This document shows positions 6,747 to 13,731 of a DNA stretch of 15,900 bases, in pieces. The translations under genes were made by a program, and so were the position numbers. The stretch spans positions 1 through 15,900 of the forward strand of contig JABJCS010000652.1 of NCBI GenBank assembly GCA_018665505.1. Direction: 5' to 3'. The notes beneath the pieces were generated by a model, which saw only the letters and a program-made list of their open reading frames with translations, had not been told where the DNA came from and did no database searches. The DNA comes from Alphaproteobacteria bacterium (lineage in GTDB: Bacteria; Pseudomonadota; Alphaproteobacteria; UBA8366). Numbering within the stretch: position 1 is the first letter of the stretch; the number at the start of each line of letters is the position of its first letter.

Positions 6747-7991
6747 CTACGTATTTTTCTCCGAACCGTTCTTCTTTCGCGCGAACCGCAAGGCACTTTC
6801 CCAGGCCGCTTCCGTCGCGATTTCCCGTGTCCAAGGGCGCATCACTGACGAAGCTTGCGCATCTCGCAGGAAACGCTCCAACGGGTATTGCTTCAACAAC
6901 GCGCGACCGCCGCAAACGCGAATGGCCTCTTGCGCGACCTCAACACAGCTGCGTTGCATCATGACATGCGCGGCGCGAGCGCGTTGGCGAATTTCGTGAT
7001 CGGGCTTGAGCTTCGCTTCTGAGACGGAGCGGTAATAGAGCGCTTTTGCCGCCTCGAGCTTAAAGAGCATATCGGCGATCCCGTTGCCCATGACAGGACC
7101 AACATTCGCTTTGGGCGCCGCCCCCTCGATGCCGCCTGTCAGGTAGTCGAGGGTGAAATCATAGGCCCGTTGCATCATTCCCATGAAAGTCGCGGAGAAC
7201 AGCAGCGGCCCATGCGCCGAGGTGAGATACAAACCGCCGAAGACGCCTGGCGGTAGGACCTCTCCGTCGTCCGGTACGAACACGTCTTTCAATTCCATGT
7301 TACGGCTGACCGTGGCACGCATACCGATCGGGTCCCAATCACCGGAGAAGGTCAGCCCCGGTGTCTCGCGCGGGACCTTCAGGTACAGCGTGCGTTCGAT
7401 CCATGGCGCGTCACCGATTAGGATTGCCGGAGTCGCGAAATAAGGTGCGGAATCCGATAGCGAGACAAAGAACTTCCGCCCGTTAACCCGGTATCCACCA
7501 TCCACCTTCTCCGCCGTCGTCCCAAAGCGGCGACCGCCGACCTCGAATACCGTATCCGTCTCACCTTGCTCGACTGGCTCGCTATGAGGTTGGCCGTAAT
7601 AGACGCCGTCCTCCACGACTTCGCGGAAGTTTCGCGCACGCAATTCCGCGTGACGCGCGCGTTTCTCGTCGCTCATCTCATGGGCGTCAGCCATCTCGCC
7701 GATCATCAGCATCGTCAGGCAATGCATGTTGAAAGTGAGCGCGGTCGACGCGTTCCCCTTCGCGATTTCCTCGACGACCAGACAATAGGTCTCTAGATCA
7801 GCCCCCAGCCCGCCATACTCCTCGGGCACGCAAAGCCCGAGAAATCCCGCGTCGCGTAAGTCGGCATAATCCTCGAACGGAAACCGCGCCTCCCGGTCGT
7901 ATTCCGCCGCACGCGGCTCAAACTTCTCCATCGCGAGGGCTCGCGCGGTGTCGATCAATTTCTGTTGGCGGGCGTTCGGGCGCATATCCAT
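6747..7991 (-). CDS. Acyl-CoA dehydrogenase family protein
   Basis: A 414-residue FAD enzyme expected to introduce an alpha,beta double bond into a CoA thioester. Three domains are visible: helical N-terminal (about 1-125, with LGLCVPEEYGGLGAD at 51-65), a beta domain (about 130-240, with GGYRVNGRKFFVS at 165-177), and a C-terminal helical domain with AIRVCGGRALLKQYPLERF (356-374) and RDAQASS. After RDA, where the medium-chain type has its catalytic Glu in YEGT, this protein reads VMRPWTREI, so the base must lie elsewhere or the chemistry differs. AGGAG, embedded in the upstream stop (TAGGAG), lies nine bases before the ATG. It is the fourth gene of the operon, 12 bp after crotonase 2. The substrate is unknown; an oxidase or FAD monooxygenase variant of the fold is possible. 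Confidence 0.92.
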   Translation of the reverse strand: MDMRPNARQQKLIDTARALAMEKFEPRAAEYDREARFPFEDYADLRDAGFLGLCVPEEYGGLGADLETYCLVVEEIAKGNASTALTFNMHCLTMLMIGEMADAHEMSDEKRARHAELRARNFREVVEDGVYYGQPHSEPVEQGETDTVFEVGGRRFGTTAEKVDGGYRVNGRKFFVSLSDSAPYFATPAILIGDAPWIERTLYLKVPRETPGLTFSGDWDPIGMRATVSRNMELKDVFVPDDGEVLPPGVFGGLYLTSAHGPLLFSATFMGMMQRAYDFTLDYLTGGIEGAAPKANVGPVMGNGIADMLFKLEAAKALYYRSVSEAKLKPDHEIRQRARAAHVMMQRSCVEVAQEAIRVCGGRALLKQYPLERFLRDAQASSVMRPWTREIATEAAWESALRFARKKNGSEKNT

Positions 7992-8003
7992 AGCGGGTAA
8001 CTC

Positions 8004-8816
8004 CTATTCCGCCGCTTCCTTGCGCCGCATGGCATCCCAATCATAGAGGCGCGGTTCCTTCGTCATGAAACGCCGCACCGCCTCACCATGGAATTCCGTG
8101 CCCCGACAAGCTAATTGTGCCGCGCATTCGGCGTCGGTCATTTCCGCCTGACTGCTTTGCAACGACATATCGATCAGACGTTTGGCCTCGGCCATCGCTG
8201 TCGCCGAGCCGTGCGACAATTGCGACGCCATCTGCCTCGCCGCCGGTAAGAGCGCATCCGCTTCGTGCACCTCTTGTACGATGCCCATCGAGACCGCCTC
8301 GTCAACACCAAAGGAACGCGCCGTAAAGGTCAGCTCCTTCGTCCGCTGTGGGCCGATCAAGCGCGGCAATACATAGGCCGCCGTCATATCGGGGATAAGA
8401 CCGATCCGTCCGAATACGAGGCTGAAACGCGCCCGCGGCGTCGCCATGACGATATCCGCCGTCACCGCGAGACTGAAGCCACCTCCGAACGCATTACCGT
8501 CAACAGCGGAAATCACAGGCTTTGGCAGGTTCACCAGCTTATAGAGATAATCGAGGATGCCGCGAAGCTTCCCGTCCCGATCTTCCGGTGACGGCTTGTT
8601 CTCGCCGCCCATGCGCGAGACATCGGCGCCGGAACAGAAATTCCCACCCGCTCCCGCCAGGATGAGAACCCGAATGTCGTCATCTTCGGTGACGCGGGCG
8701 ACCATGTCGGGCAAATCATGCTGGAACATATCCTGGCTGATCGCGTTCATCTTCTCAGGGCGATTAAGCGTAAAGACGGCAACACCATCTTCGACCTCAA
8801 GAGTTGTCTCATTCAT
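8004..8816 (-). CDS. Enoyl-CoA hydratase/isomerase (crotonase) family, PaaG-like
   Basis: A 270-residue crotonase-fold enzyme acting on an acyl-CoA in the cytosol. The oxyanion-hole elements are present: NFCSGADVS (59-67) and GNAFGGGFSLA (107-117). The first catalytic Glu of true hydratases is replaced by Arg137 in FGRIG, and the second is Asp143 in GLIPDMTAAYVLPRLIG. This Arg/Asp pattern, with the GLxPD...LPRLxG stretch, is that of PaaG-like isomerases rather than water-adding hydratases, so double-bond or ring isomerisation is more likely than hydration. The ATG is preceded by TAAGGAG, in which the upstream stop codon overlaps the Shine-Dalgarno sequence. It is the third gene of the operon, 11 bp after crotonase 1 and translationally coupled to it. 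The assignment to isomerase is inferred from residues only. Confidence 0.92.
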   Translation of the reverse strand: MNETTLEVEDGVAVFTLNRPEKMNAISQDMFQHDLPDMVARVTEDDDIRVLILAGAGGNFCSGADVSRMGGENKPSPEDRDGKLRGILDYLYKLVNLPKPVISAVDGNAFGGGFSLAVTADIVMATPRARFSLVFGRIGLIPDMTAAYVLPRLIGPQRTKELTFTARSFGVDEAVSMGIVQEVHEADALLPAARQMASQLSHGSATAMAEAKRLIDMSLQSSQAEMTDAECAAQLACRGTEFHGEAVRRFMTKEPRLYDWDAMRRKEAAE

Positions 8817-8827
8817 CTTGCATCTCC

Positions 8828-9688
8828 TTATTCGAACTCACGTTCTTCCCACCAGGGGTAATAATCCGGCATATCCTGGCTGACCTTCATCGGGAAATCC
8901 GGAGCGCGTTTCTCCAGGAAGGACACGACGCCTTCCTGACAATCCGGCAATTTCCCAAGCGTGCGGATACCCGCCGAATCGACCTTATGGGCCTCCATCG
9001 GGTGGTCCGCACCAGCCATCCGCCACAACATCTGGCGACAAAGTGCCACGGAAATCGACGACGTGTTCGTCGCAAATTCCGTCGCCAAGGCCCGTGCTGC
9101 CGGAAGTAACTCGTCCGGCGGCAGCACTTTCTTCACCAGACCGCCCGCCAAGGCTTCCTCGGCATCGAAAACCCGACCCGAGATCACCCATTCCAGCGCT
9201 TGGCTCATTCCGACAACTTTCGGCAAGAACCAACTGCTACAGGCTTCCAGTACGACACCACGCTTGGTGAAGACGAACCCCATGCGCGCTTCGGTCGACG
9301 CCAAGCGAACATCCATCGGCAAGGTCATGGTGGCGCCGATACCGACTGCCGGGCCGTTGATGGCGCCAATGACGGGCTTCTTGCACTCATAAAGCCGCAA
9401 CGTGAAGCGCCCACCGCCGTCGCGCCAATTCTCTGCGTCTTCACCCGGATAGCGGCTGGAGACATCGAAACTGTCCGCCCCGGCGGAGAGGTCGGCACCG
9501 GCGCAATAGCCCCGCCCCGCGCCCGTCAGGATGATCGCCCGCACATCGTCATCCCCATCAGCTCTATCGATCGCGTCGATCAACTCGAACAGCATTTGCC
9601 GATTGAAGGCGTTCAGCCGCTCGGGGCGATTAAGCGTGATCGTCAGAATATTGTCTTCGACGTCATAAAGAATGGTCTCGTAAGTCAT
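8828..9688 (-). CDS. Enoyl-CoA hydratase (crotonase) family, second paralogue
   Basis: A 286-residue crotonase-fold protein. The ATG at 9688 is chosen because AGGAG lies six bases before it; the TTG one codon upstream is not needed. The oxyanion-hole motifs are YCAGADLSAG (61-70) and NGPAVGIGATMTLPMDVRLA (111-130). In the active site the first acid position falls in FTKRG, which has no Glu, while Glu148 in VVLEACSSWFLP occupies the second position. This single-Glu pattern is common in a widespread subgroup annotated as enoyl-CoA hydratase, often without proof of activity. The C-terminus (about 262-286) is Trp/Tyr-rich with DYYPWWEEREFE. It is the second gene of the operon, 9 bp after the SDR gene. 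It is quite different from its neighbour at 8004, so the two are not a recent duplication and probably act on successive intermediates. Confidence 0.92.
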   Translation of the reverse strand: MTYETILYDVEDNILTITLNRPERLNAFNRQMLFELIDAIDRADGDDDVRAIILTGAGRGYCAGADLSAGADSFDVSSRYPGEDAENWRDGGGRFTLRLYECKKPVIGAINGPAVGIGATMTLPMDVRLASTEARMGFVFTKRGVVLEACSSWFLPKVVGMSQALEWVISGRVFDAEEALAGGLVKKVLPPDELLPAARALATEFATNTSSISVALCRQMLWRMAGADHPMEAHKVDSAGIRTLGKLPDCQEGVVSFLEKRAPDFPMKVSQDMPDYYPWWEEREFE

Positions 9689-9697
9689 CAAATGCTC

Positions 9698-10477
9698 CTA
9701 AGCGGTGACGCCACCATCGACGGGCAAGACCGCGCCGGTGATGAAGGAGGCTTCGTCCGACAGCAAGAACAATGCTGCATTGGCGACCTCTTCGGGACGA
9801 CCGGGACGGCCCATGCGGGTCATGCCACCGCGTTTTTTGACCAATTCTTCCTTGTCCATGCCCATTGTCGATTGTTGATCGGGCCGGGCCACAAACTCGC
9901 GCAGCATCGGTGTATCGGTAGGCCCCGGACAGACGACGTTGCTGCGGATATTATCGGCAGCCAAACGTCCCGCGAGCGCGCGCGCGAAGCCGACGACGCC
10001 GAACTTCGCCATCGAATAGACCGGACTGAACATCGAGCCCTGCAGACCTGAAGTCGAGGCCGTGAACAGGAACGCGCCGCCGCCGCGCGTCTTCATCTCT
10101 GGAATGGCTGCTTCGGTCGTCACTAGAATGGTGCGCAGGTTCAGGTCCATGGCGAGTTCGAAATCCTTCATCTCGATCCCCTCGATCGAGGCTGGTCCCG
10201 GATGGCCCACATGGTTCCACACGAAATCGAGACCGCCCAAGGCATTCGCCGTCTCGCGTACGATACGCTTCGAATCCTCATCCTTGGTGAGATCGGCGAC
10301 GATACCAACGGCTTTCCCGCCTGCTTCCTCAATCTCCTCGACAACCGCCGCGACCGCCGCTTCGTCGATATCGACAACACCGACCGCCGCACCTTCTTTC
10401 GCAAATCGGATTGCGCCAGCGCGCCCCATGCCGGAACCCGCCGCAGTCACCAACCCATTTTTGCCTTCCAATCGCAT
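9698..10477 (-). CDS. Short-chain dehydrogenase/reductase, first gene of the operon
   Basis: A 259-residue classical SDR that should interconvert a hydroxyl and a keto group. The cofactor motif reads TAAGSGMGRA (11-20), Asp36 at the end of strand 2 favours NAD over NADP, and the NNAG motif is changed to NHVG (88-91). The catalytic triad is Ser141, Tyr154 and Lys158 (YSMAK). The C-terminal PVDGG is conserved. The start is ATG 10477, eight bases after GGAGG; a GTG five codons upstream overlaps that GGAGG and is rejected. It heads the minus-strand catabolic operon, with 113 bp to the YceI stop, where the operon promoter should lie; no convincing -35/-10 pair was seen there. The order suggests oxidation of an alcohol or a hydroxyacyl-CoA, but this is inference. 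Confidence 0.93.
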   Translation of the reverse strand: MRLEGKNGLVTAAGSGMGRAGAIRFAKEGAAVGVVDIDEAAVAAVVEEIEEAGGKAVGIVADLTKDEDSKRIVRETANALGGLDFVWNHVGHPGPASIEGIEMKDFELAMDLNLRTILVTTEAAIPEMKTRGGGAFLFTASTSGLQGSMFSPVYSMAKFGVVGFARALAGRLAADNIRSNVVCPGPTDTPMLREFVARPDQQSTMGMDKEELVKKRGGMTRMGRPGRPEEVANAALFLLSDEASFITGAVLPVDGGVTA

Positions 10478-10490
10478 AATACTAACCTCC
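10475..10490 (-). promoter_or_regulatory. Ribosome binding site that fixes the SDR start
   Basis: On the minus strand GGAGG (10490-10486) is followed by eight bases and ATG (10477-10475). The alternative GTG start overlaps GGAGG itself and would have no ribosome site, so the shorter protein is preferred. Confidence 0.75.
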
Positions 10491-10590
10491 ACATCTTCAA
10501 ATTTTGCACCGCGGCCACGGCAGAGCCATAACGCCTCAGCATGTCGCAGAAAAAGGTATCTCGAATCAAGCAGTGTTAAATGGAGCGAGT

Positions 10591-11163
10591 TTAAGGAATT
10601 CGTGTCGCACGGATATGAACCGAGATCCGTACTTCCAAGGCGACGACGGTCGGTGCTGCGAACATCCCTTTTCCGACGTCAAAATCGATTCGATCAATGA
10701 CCAATTCGCCTTTCATTTCGGCATCGGCGCCGCTGATTGATAGTACAACCGGGAGGCTGATCGTGTGCGTCCGGTCGCGGATGGTGAGCGTCGCGTCAGC
10801 CACGTATTCGCTCGCAGTTATCGCGCGGGTCGACGTCACTTTTAATCCGGCCGTGGAGAACGCATTCACGTTGAACCACTCAGCCTGTCGCAGCGCGGCA
10901 TCTCGAATGCTATCACCGGTCTCCGCACTCGACATATCGATTTTTACCGACACCTTGCCGGCGGCGGGCCGCATCGGATCGAATTCGATGTCAGCGGAAA
11001 ATTTCTCGAACCGACCTTCTTGCACATCGCCGCCTTGCACAAATACGAAGCTCAGCGCGCTCTTTTCCGGATCTACCGCCCAACGAGGGGCATCCGCCCA
11101 TAACGGCCGAATGCCAATGATGGCGAAGAAGAGCGGCAGCAAGATCACTGACCATTTAGCCAT
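10591..11163 (-). CDS. YceI-family secreted protein
   Basis: A 190-residue periplasmic protein of the YceI lipid-binding beta-barrel family. Residues 1-24 form a signal peptide (MAKW, then a hydrophobic core, ending WADA). The mature part follows the family pattern: WAVDPEKSALSFVF, GRFEKFSADIEFDP, VSVKIDMSSAETGDSIRDAA, WFNVNAFSTAGLKVTS, ATLTIRDRTHTISLPV and IDRIDFDVGKGMF. Members bind isoprenoid-type lipids, and their role is often unclear. The ATG at 11163 has no good Shine-Dalgarno sequence, and its first codons overlap by 8 bp the broken end of a LysR gene on the other strand, so this gene's upstream region is not native to it. It lies 113 bp upstream of the SDR gene on the same strand and could be read into the operon. 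Confidence 0.9.
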   Translation of the reverse strand: MAKWSVILLPLFFAIIGIRPLWADAPRWAVDPEKSALSFVFVQGGDVQEGRFEKFSADIEFDPMRPAAGKVSVKIDMSSAETGDSIRDAALRQAEWFNVNAFSTAGLKVTSTRAITASEYVADATLTIRDRTHTISLPVVLSISGADAEMKGELVIDRIDFDVGKGMFAAPTVVALEVRISVHIRATRIP

Positions 11164-11389
11164 TCGTCGCGGCCATGGGATTGGCGCTCTGCCGTGTTAT
11201 CTTGGGGACGCAGACCCAGATTTAATCCGCCTGACCCCGCCCCACCGCGATCTGGAGTGCGACCTTTGGATTCTCGTCCACCCCGATGTCCGCGATGCGC
11301 CACGCATTTCCCCGCTAACGGAATTCTTGTTCAACCAACTGAAGAAGCAAGAAACGCTGCTAACCGGTATTTCATTCAAAGACAGCTGA
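11156..11389 (+). pseudogene. C-terminal remnant of a LysR-type transcriptional regulator
   Basis: The plus-strand frame from 11156 to the TGA at 11387-11389 gives 77 residues that read like the end of a LysR effector-binding domain: AIRRGHGIGALPCYLGDAD, then LIRLTPP, then ECDLWILVHPDVRDAPRI and TEFLFNQLKKQ. The LPCYLxDxDP and DLWxLxHPDxR blocks are characteristic. The frame continues open to the left, but there it is only the antisense of the YceI gene and has no LysR character. No helix-turn-helix N-terminus was seen nearby. The gene has therefore lost about three quarters of its length and cannot make a DNA-binding regulator. The break is within a few bases of the YceI start codon. Recognition is by eye; a profile search would settle it. 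Confidence 0.75.
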
Positions 11390-11391
11390 CA

Positions 11392-11428
11392 ATGTAGTGT
11401 TCGCCAATTTCGGCTGGCACTTCTACAT
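11392..11428. other. Imperfect stem-loop at the end of the membrane-protein gene
   Basis: ATGTAG (11392-11397) mirrors CTACAT (11423-11428), and inside it GCCA (11403-11406) mirrors TGGC (11415-11418), with 8 bases in the loop. The right arm contains the stop codon of the minus-strand membrane protein, and the left arm follows the LysR remnant's TGA by 2 bases. It could be a small bidirectional terminator between these converging frames, but it lacks a U-run. Confidence 0.35.
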
Positions 11429-11908
11429 CGCGTAGAGACCCTTGAGGACGAAAATAACCCCAATGACGACACAAATACCGGCAAAGGTAACGAGCCGGTA
11501 GCCCAGCTGGATCATAAAAATCGCGCGTTCCATATGGCGGCGCACCTGCGTCGATGGCGGGAAGTCCGGATCGTCAAAGGTGACACGATCGTCCAACTCG
11601 ACCGCACGCGCCTCAAACCATTGGGCACCTTGAAACAGGGCGTAAATCACCGCTAAGGCGACAACCCCAAAGGAAATCACCGTGGCGCTGGACTCCAATG
11701 TCTCCTGCGCGGCGCTCCCTTCATCGACTCGTCCAAGTAAATACCAGCACACCACGACTCCGACCGCGCTGGCGATCAAAAAATAGCGCACGTATTTACC
11801 GGCCATCGACATAACGACGGAATTGCTTTCCGTCAGTTGCCCCGGCGGGATCGTTCCCGCTTGTTTGCGGATCTCTTCGCGACGTCGGTTAAATATCCGT
11901 AGTTCCAT
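11423..11908 (-). CDS. Small three-helix inner-membrane protein, unknown function
   Basis: A 161-residue protein. A charged N-terminus (MELRIFNRRREEIRKQAG) precedes three predicted membrane segments at about 39-58 (YVRYFLIASAVGVVVCWYLL), 75-95 (ATVISFGVVALAVIYALFQG) and 137-156 (YRLVTFAGICVVIGVIFVL). A 40-residue acidic, proline-containing loop lies between helices 2 and 3. There is no recognised family signature and no signal-peptide cleavage site. The ribosome site is weak (GACTGAAAAGACC before ATG 11908). It is divergent from fbaB across 156 bp, and its gene ends at a stem-loop by the LysR remnant. It is probably the last gene of the accessory block. Position gives no clue to function. Confidence 0.7.
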   Translation of the reverse strand: MELRIFNRRREEIRKQAGTIPPGQLTESNSVVMSMAGKYVRYFLIASAVGVVVCWYLLGRVDEGSAAQETLESSATVISFGVVALAVIYALFQGAQWFEARAVELDDRVTFDDPDFPPSTQVRRHMERAIFMIQLGYRLVTFAGICVVIGVIFVLKGLYAM

Positions 11909-11993
11909 GGTCTTTTCAGTCCCCCTGCGTCCCCAATCATAGGGTATGTCGCGTCACTCTTACAGGATGGAGGAATTATCCCATTTTGCGCCG

Positions 11994-12020
11994 TTGAAAA
12001 ACCCCCACGTCTCCTATATC
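11994..12020 (+). promoter_or_regulatory. Candidate promoter for fbaB
   Basis: TTGAAA (11994-11999) and TATATC (12015-12020) are separated by 15 bases in the divergent gap of 156 bp ahead of fbaB. The hexamers are good but the spacing is short for a sigma-70 type promoter. A TATGAT on the opposite strand (11941-11936) could serve the membrane protein, although no matching -35 was found. Confidence 0.3.
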
Positions 12021-12064
12021 CAGAACTAATCCTGCGCAGCTGTAGATCGAGAACGGAATCCGAC

Positions 12065-12985
12065 ATGAAAATCACCCAACGCGTAAAGAAAATTCTGGCT
12101 AACTACGAGAGCGATAACCCGGGAACGAAGGGCAACATCGCCCGCATTCTCATGACCGGAAAATTGGCCGGAACAGGCAAGATGGTGATTCTACCGGTGG
12201 ACCAGGGCTTCGAGCATGGGCCAGCCCGCAGTTTCGCGAAGAACCCAGCGGGTTACGACCCGCATTATCACTACCAACTCGCGATTGATGCGGGACTGAA
12301 CGCTTTTGCCGCACCACTTGGCATGTTGGAAGCCGGCGCCGACAGTTACGCGGGCGCTATTCCGACAATCCTCAAGATGAATAGTTCAAACAGCCACTCG
12401 ACGAATATGGACCAAACCGTCCACGCCAGTGTCGGCGATGCGCTGCGACTCGGTTGTTCGGCGATCGGCTTTACCATCTACCCGGGCTCGGAAGACCAGT
12501 TCGAGATGATGGAAGAGTTCCGCGAGCTGGCCGAAGAGGCCAAATCCGTCGGCCTGGCGGTCGTGCTTTGGTCCTATCCGCGCGGCGGCAACCTTTCCAA
12601 AGCCGGCGAGACGGCGATCGACGTTTGTGCTTATGCAGCACATCTCGCAGCTGAACTCGGTGCGCATATCATCAAGGTAAAGCCGCCGACGGACCACATC
12701 GAGCAAGACGACGCCCGCAAGGTCTACGAAGCCGAGAATATTGACATCTCGACCCTGTCGAAACGGATCGAGCATGTCATGCAATCGTCCTTCGCGGGAC
12801 GCCGCCTCGTGGTTTTCTCGGGCGGCAACGCACGCGGCACGGACGGATTGCTCGATGAAATCCGACAAATTCGCGACGGCGGCGGCAGCGGTGCCATTAT
12901 CGGTCGGAATTCGTTCCAACGCCCGAAGGAAGAAGCCCTGCAATTGCTGGATACCATCATCAAGATTTATCAGGGTAGGGCCTGA
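12065..12985 (+). CDS. fbaB: Class I fructose-bisphosphate aldolase, DhnA/FbaB type
   Basis: A 306-residue Schiff-base aldolase that splits or forms fructose 1,6-bisphosphate in glycolysis, gluconeogenesis or the Calvin cycle. It belongs to the bacterial/archaeal DhnA branch, not to the metal-dependent class II. Visible are VILPVDQGFEHGPARSF (41-57), the glycine-rich YPRGGNLSK (171-179), the Schiff-base region HIIKVKPP with Lys204 as likely nucleophile (Lys206 is next to it), and the phosphate-binding FSGGNARGTDGLL and GGSGAIIGRNSFQRP. The ATG follows a weak AACGGA ribosome site. thiE begins 21 bp after the stop, so the two form an operon. The other glycolytic genes lie 9.5 kb upstream, separated by the accessory block. 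Confidence 0.95.
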   Translation: MKITQRVKKILANYESDNPGTKGNIARILMTGKLAGTGKMVILPVDQGFEHGPARSFAKNPAGYDPHYHYQLAIDAGLNAFAAPLGMLEAGADSYAGAIPTILKMNSSNSHSTNMDQTVHASVGDALRLGCSAIGFTIYPGSEDQFEMMEEFRELAEEAKSVGLAVVLWSYPRGGNLSKAGETAIDVCAYAAHLAAELGAHIIKVKPPTDHIEQDDARKVYEAENIDISTLSKRIEHVMQSSFAGRRLVVFSGGNARGTDGLLDEIRQIRDGGGSGAIIGRNSFQRPKEEALQLLDTIIKIYQGRA

Positions 12986-13006
12986 TCCAGAGGCCCGTTT
13001 AGGACC

Positions 13007-13651
13007 ATGGCCGACGATCAATCCACCGCGCTGTATCTCATCACACCGCCGCGTCTCGAAGATCCGACGGCATTCGCGGAGGAATTGAAAGCTGCCTTGG
13101 ATGCGGGCGGTGCCGACTGTGTGCAACTTCGCCTGAAGGACGTCGACGACGATACGATTAGGCGAATCACCGATATCTTGCGCCCGGTCACCCAGGAACG
13201 CGATGTCGCCTTCGTCATGAACGACCGCCCGGACCTCGCGCGGGAGACCGGCTGCGACGGTGTCCATGTGGGCCAAGACGACGCAAGCTACGCGGATGCG
13301 CGGGCGCTCCTTGGGCCCGATGCGATTGTCGGCGTGACGTGTAAGGATTCCCGTCATCTGGCGATAGACGCCGCGGAAGCGGGCGCCGACTATGTCGCCT
13401 TCGGTGCTTTCTTCGGATCGACGACAAAGACGACCACGGTGCAAGCAAGCCCCGACATTCTCGACTGGTGGAGTGAGACCACTTCAGTTCCCTGTGTCGC
13501 CATCGGCGGCATTACGCCAGCGAACTGTAGCCCGTTGGTCTCAGCGGGTGCCGATTTTCTTGCCGTCATCTCTGCCGTTTGGGAGCATCCGGACGGCTCG
13601 GCGGCGGCGATGGCCGAATTTCGGAACGCCATCGGGGCGGCGCTCGACTAA
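13007..13651 (+). CDS. thiE: Thiamine-phosphate synthase
   Basis: A 214-residue TIM-barrel enzyme that joins the pyrimidine and thiazole phosphates to make thiamine phosphate. Family motifs appear in order: CVQLRLKD (38-45), VMNDRPDLA (70-78), DGVHVGQDD (84-92), [17 protein letters not shown] (108-124), [17 protein letters not shown] (126-142), [12 protein letters not shown] (163-174) and [12 protein letters not shown] (181-192). The usual GPxFPTxTK loop is changed to GAFFGSTTK, with Gly replacing Pro, but the TTK diphosphate-binding residues remain. No thiamine riboswitch was seen upstream, and it seems to be cotranscribed with fbaB, so it is probably not thiamine-controlled at this site. 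A TenI-like relative is the main alternative; the retained substrate motifs favour a true synthase. Confidence 0.9.
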   Translation: MADDQSTALYLITPPRLEDPTAFAEELKAALDAGGADCVQLRLKDVDDDTIRRITDILRPVTQERDVAFVMNDRPDLARETGCDGVHVGQDDASYADARALLGPDAIVGVTCKDSRHLAIDAAEAGADYVAFGAFFGSTTKTTTVQASPDILDWWSETTSVPCVAIGGITPANCSPLVSAGADFLAVISAVWEHPDGSAAAMAEFRNAIGAALD

Positions 13652-13659
13652 TCCCGCCA

Positions 13660-13688
13660 TTGCGCGCGCACACGCCTGGGTCTATAAA
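13660..13688 (+). promoter_or_regulatory. Candidate promoter for efp
   Basis: TTGCGC (13660-13665) and TATAAA (13683-13688) are separated by exactly 17 bases, directly after the thiE stop and 44 bp before the efp ATG. A second TATAAC lies at 13699-13704. The spacing and hexamers fit a housekeeping sigma factor, so efp likely has its own start besides read-through. Confidence 0.5.
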
Positions 13689-13731
13689 CCGCGCCGCATA
13701 TAACATTCAGCACAACAGCGGCGACGGAACG

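Noticed and set aside
5975..6964. A 329-codon plus-strand frame across the FAH gene, repeat pair and acyl-CoA dehydrogenase end
   Set aside because: Antisense shadow of two clear enzymes; it also runs through a repeat element.
9200..10051. A 283-codon plus-strand frame across crotonase 1 and SDR
   Set aside because: Antisense shadow; both minus-strand genes have intact catalytic motifs and good ribosome sites.
10697..11155. Left part of a 230-codon plus-strand frame that ends in the LysR remnant
   Set aside because: This part is the antisense of the YceI gene and shows no LysR features; only the portion from about 11156 is kept as a remnant.
11967..12029. A 20-codon frame in the fbaB leader near a GGAGG
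   Set aside because: The GGAGG overlaps and follows its ATG, so it cannot serve as its ribosome site; the frame is too short to judge.
12386..13444. A 352-codon open frame on the minus strand across fbaB and thiE
   Set aside because: It is antisense to two genes with full family motifs, and its translation has Arg/His-rich composition without any domain.
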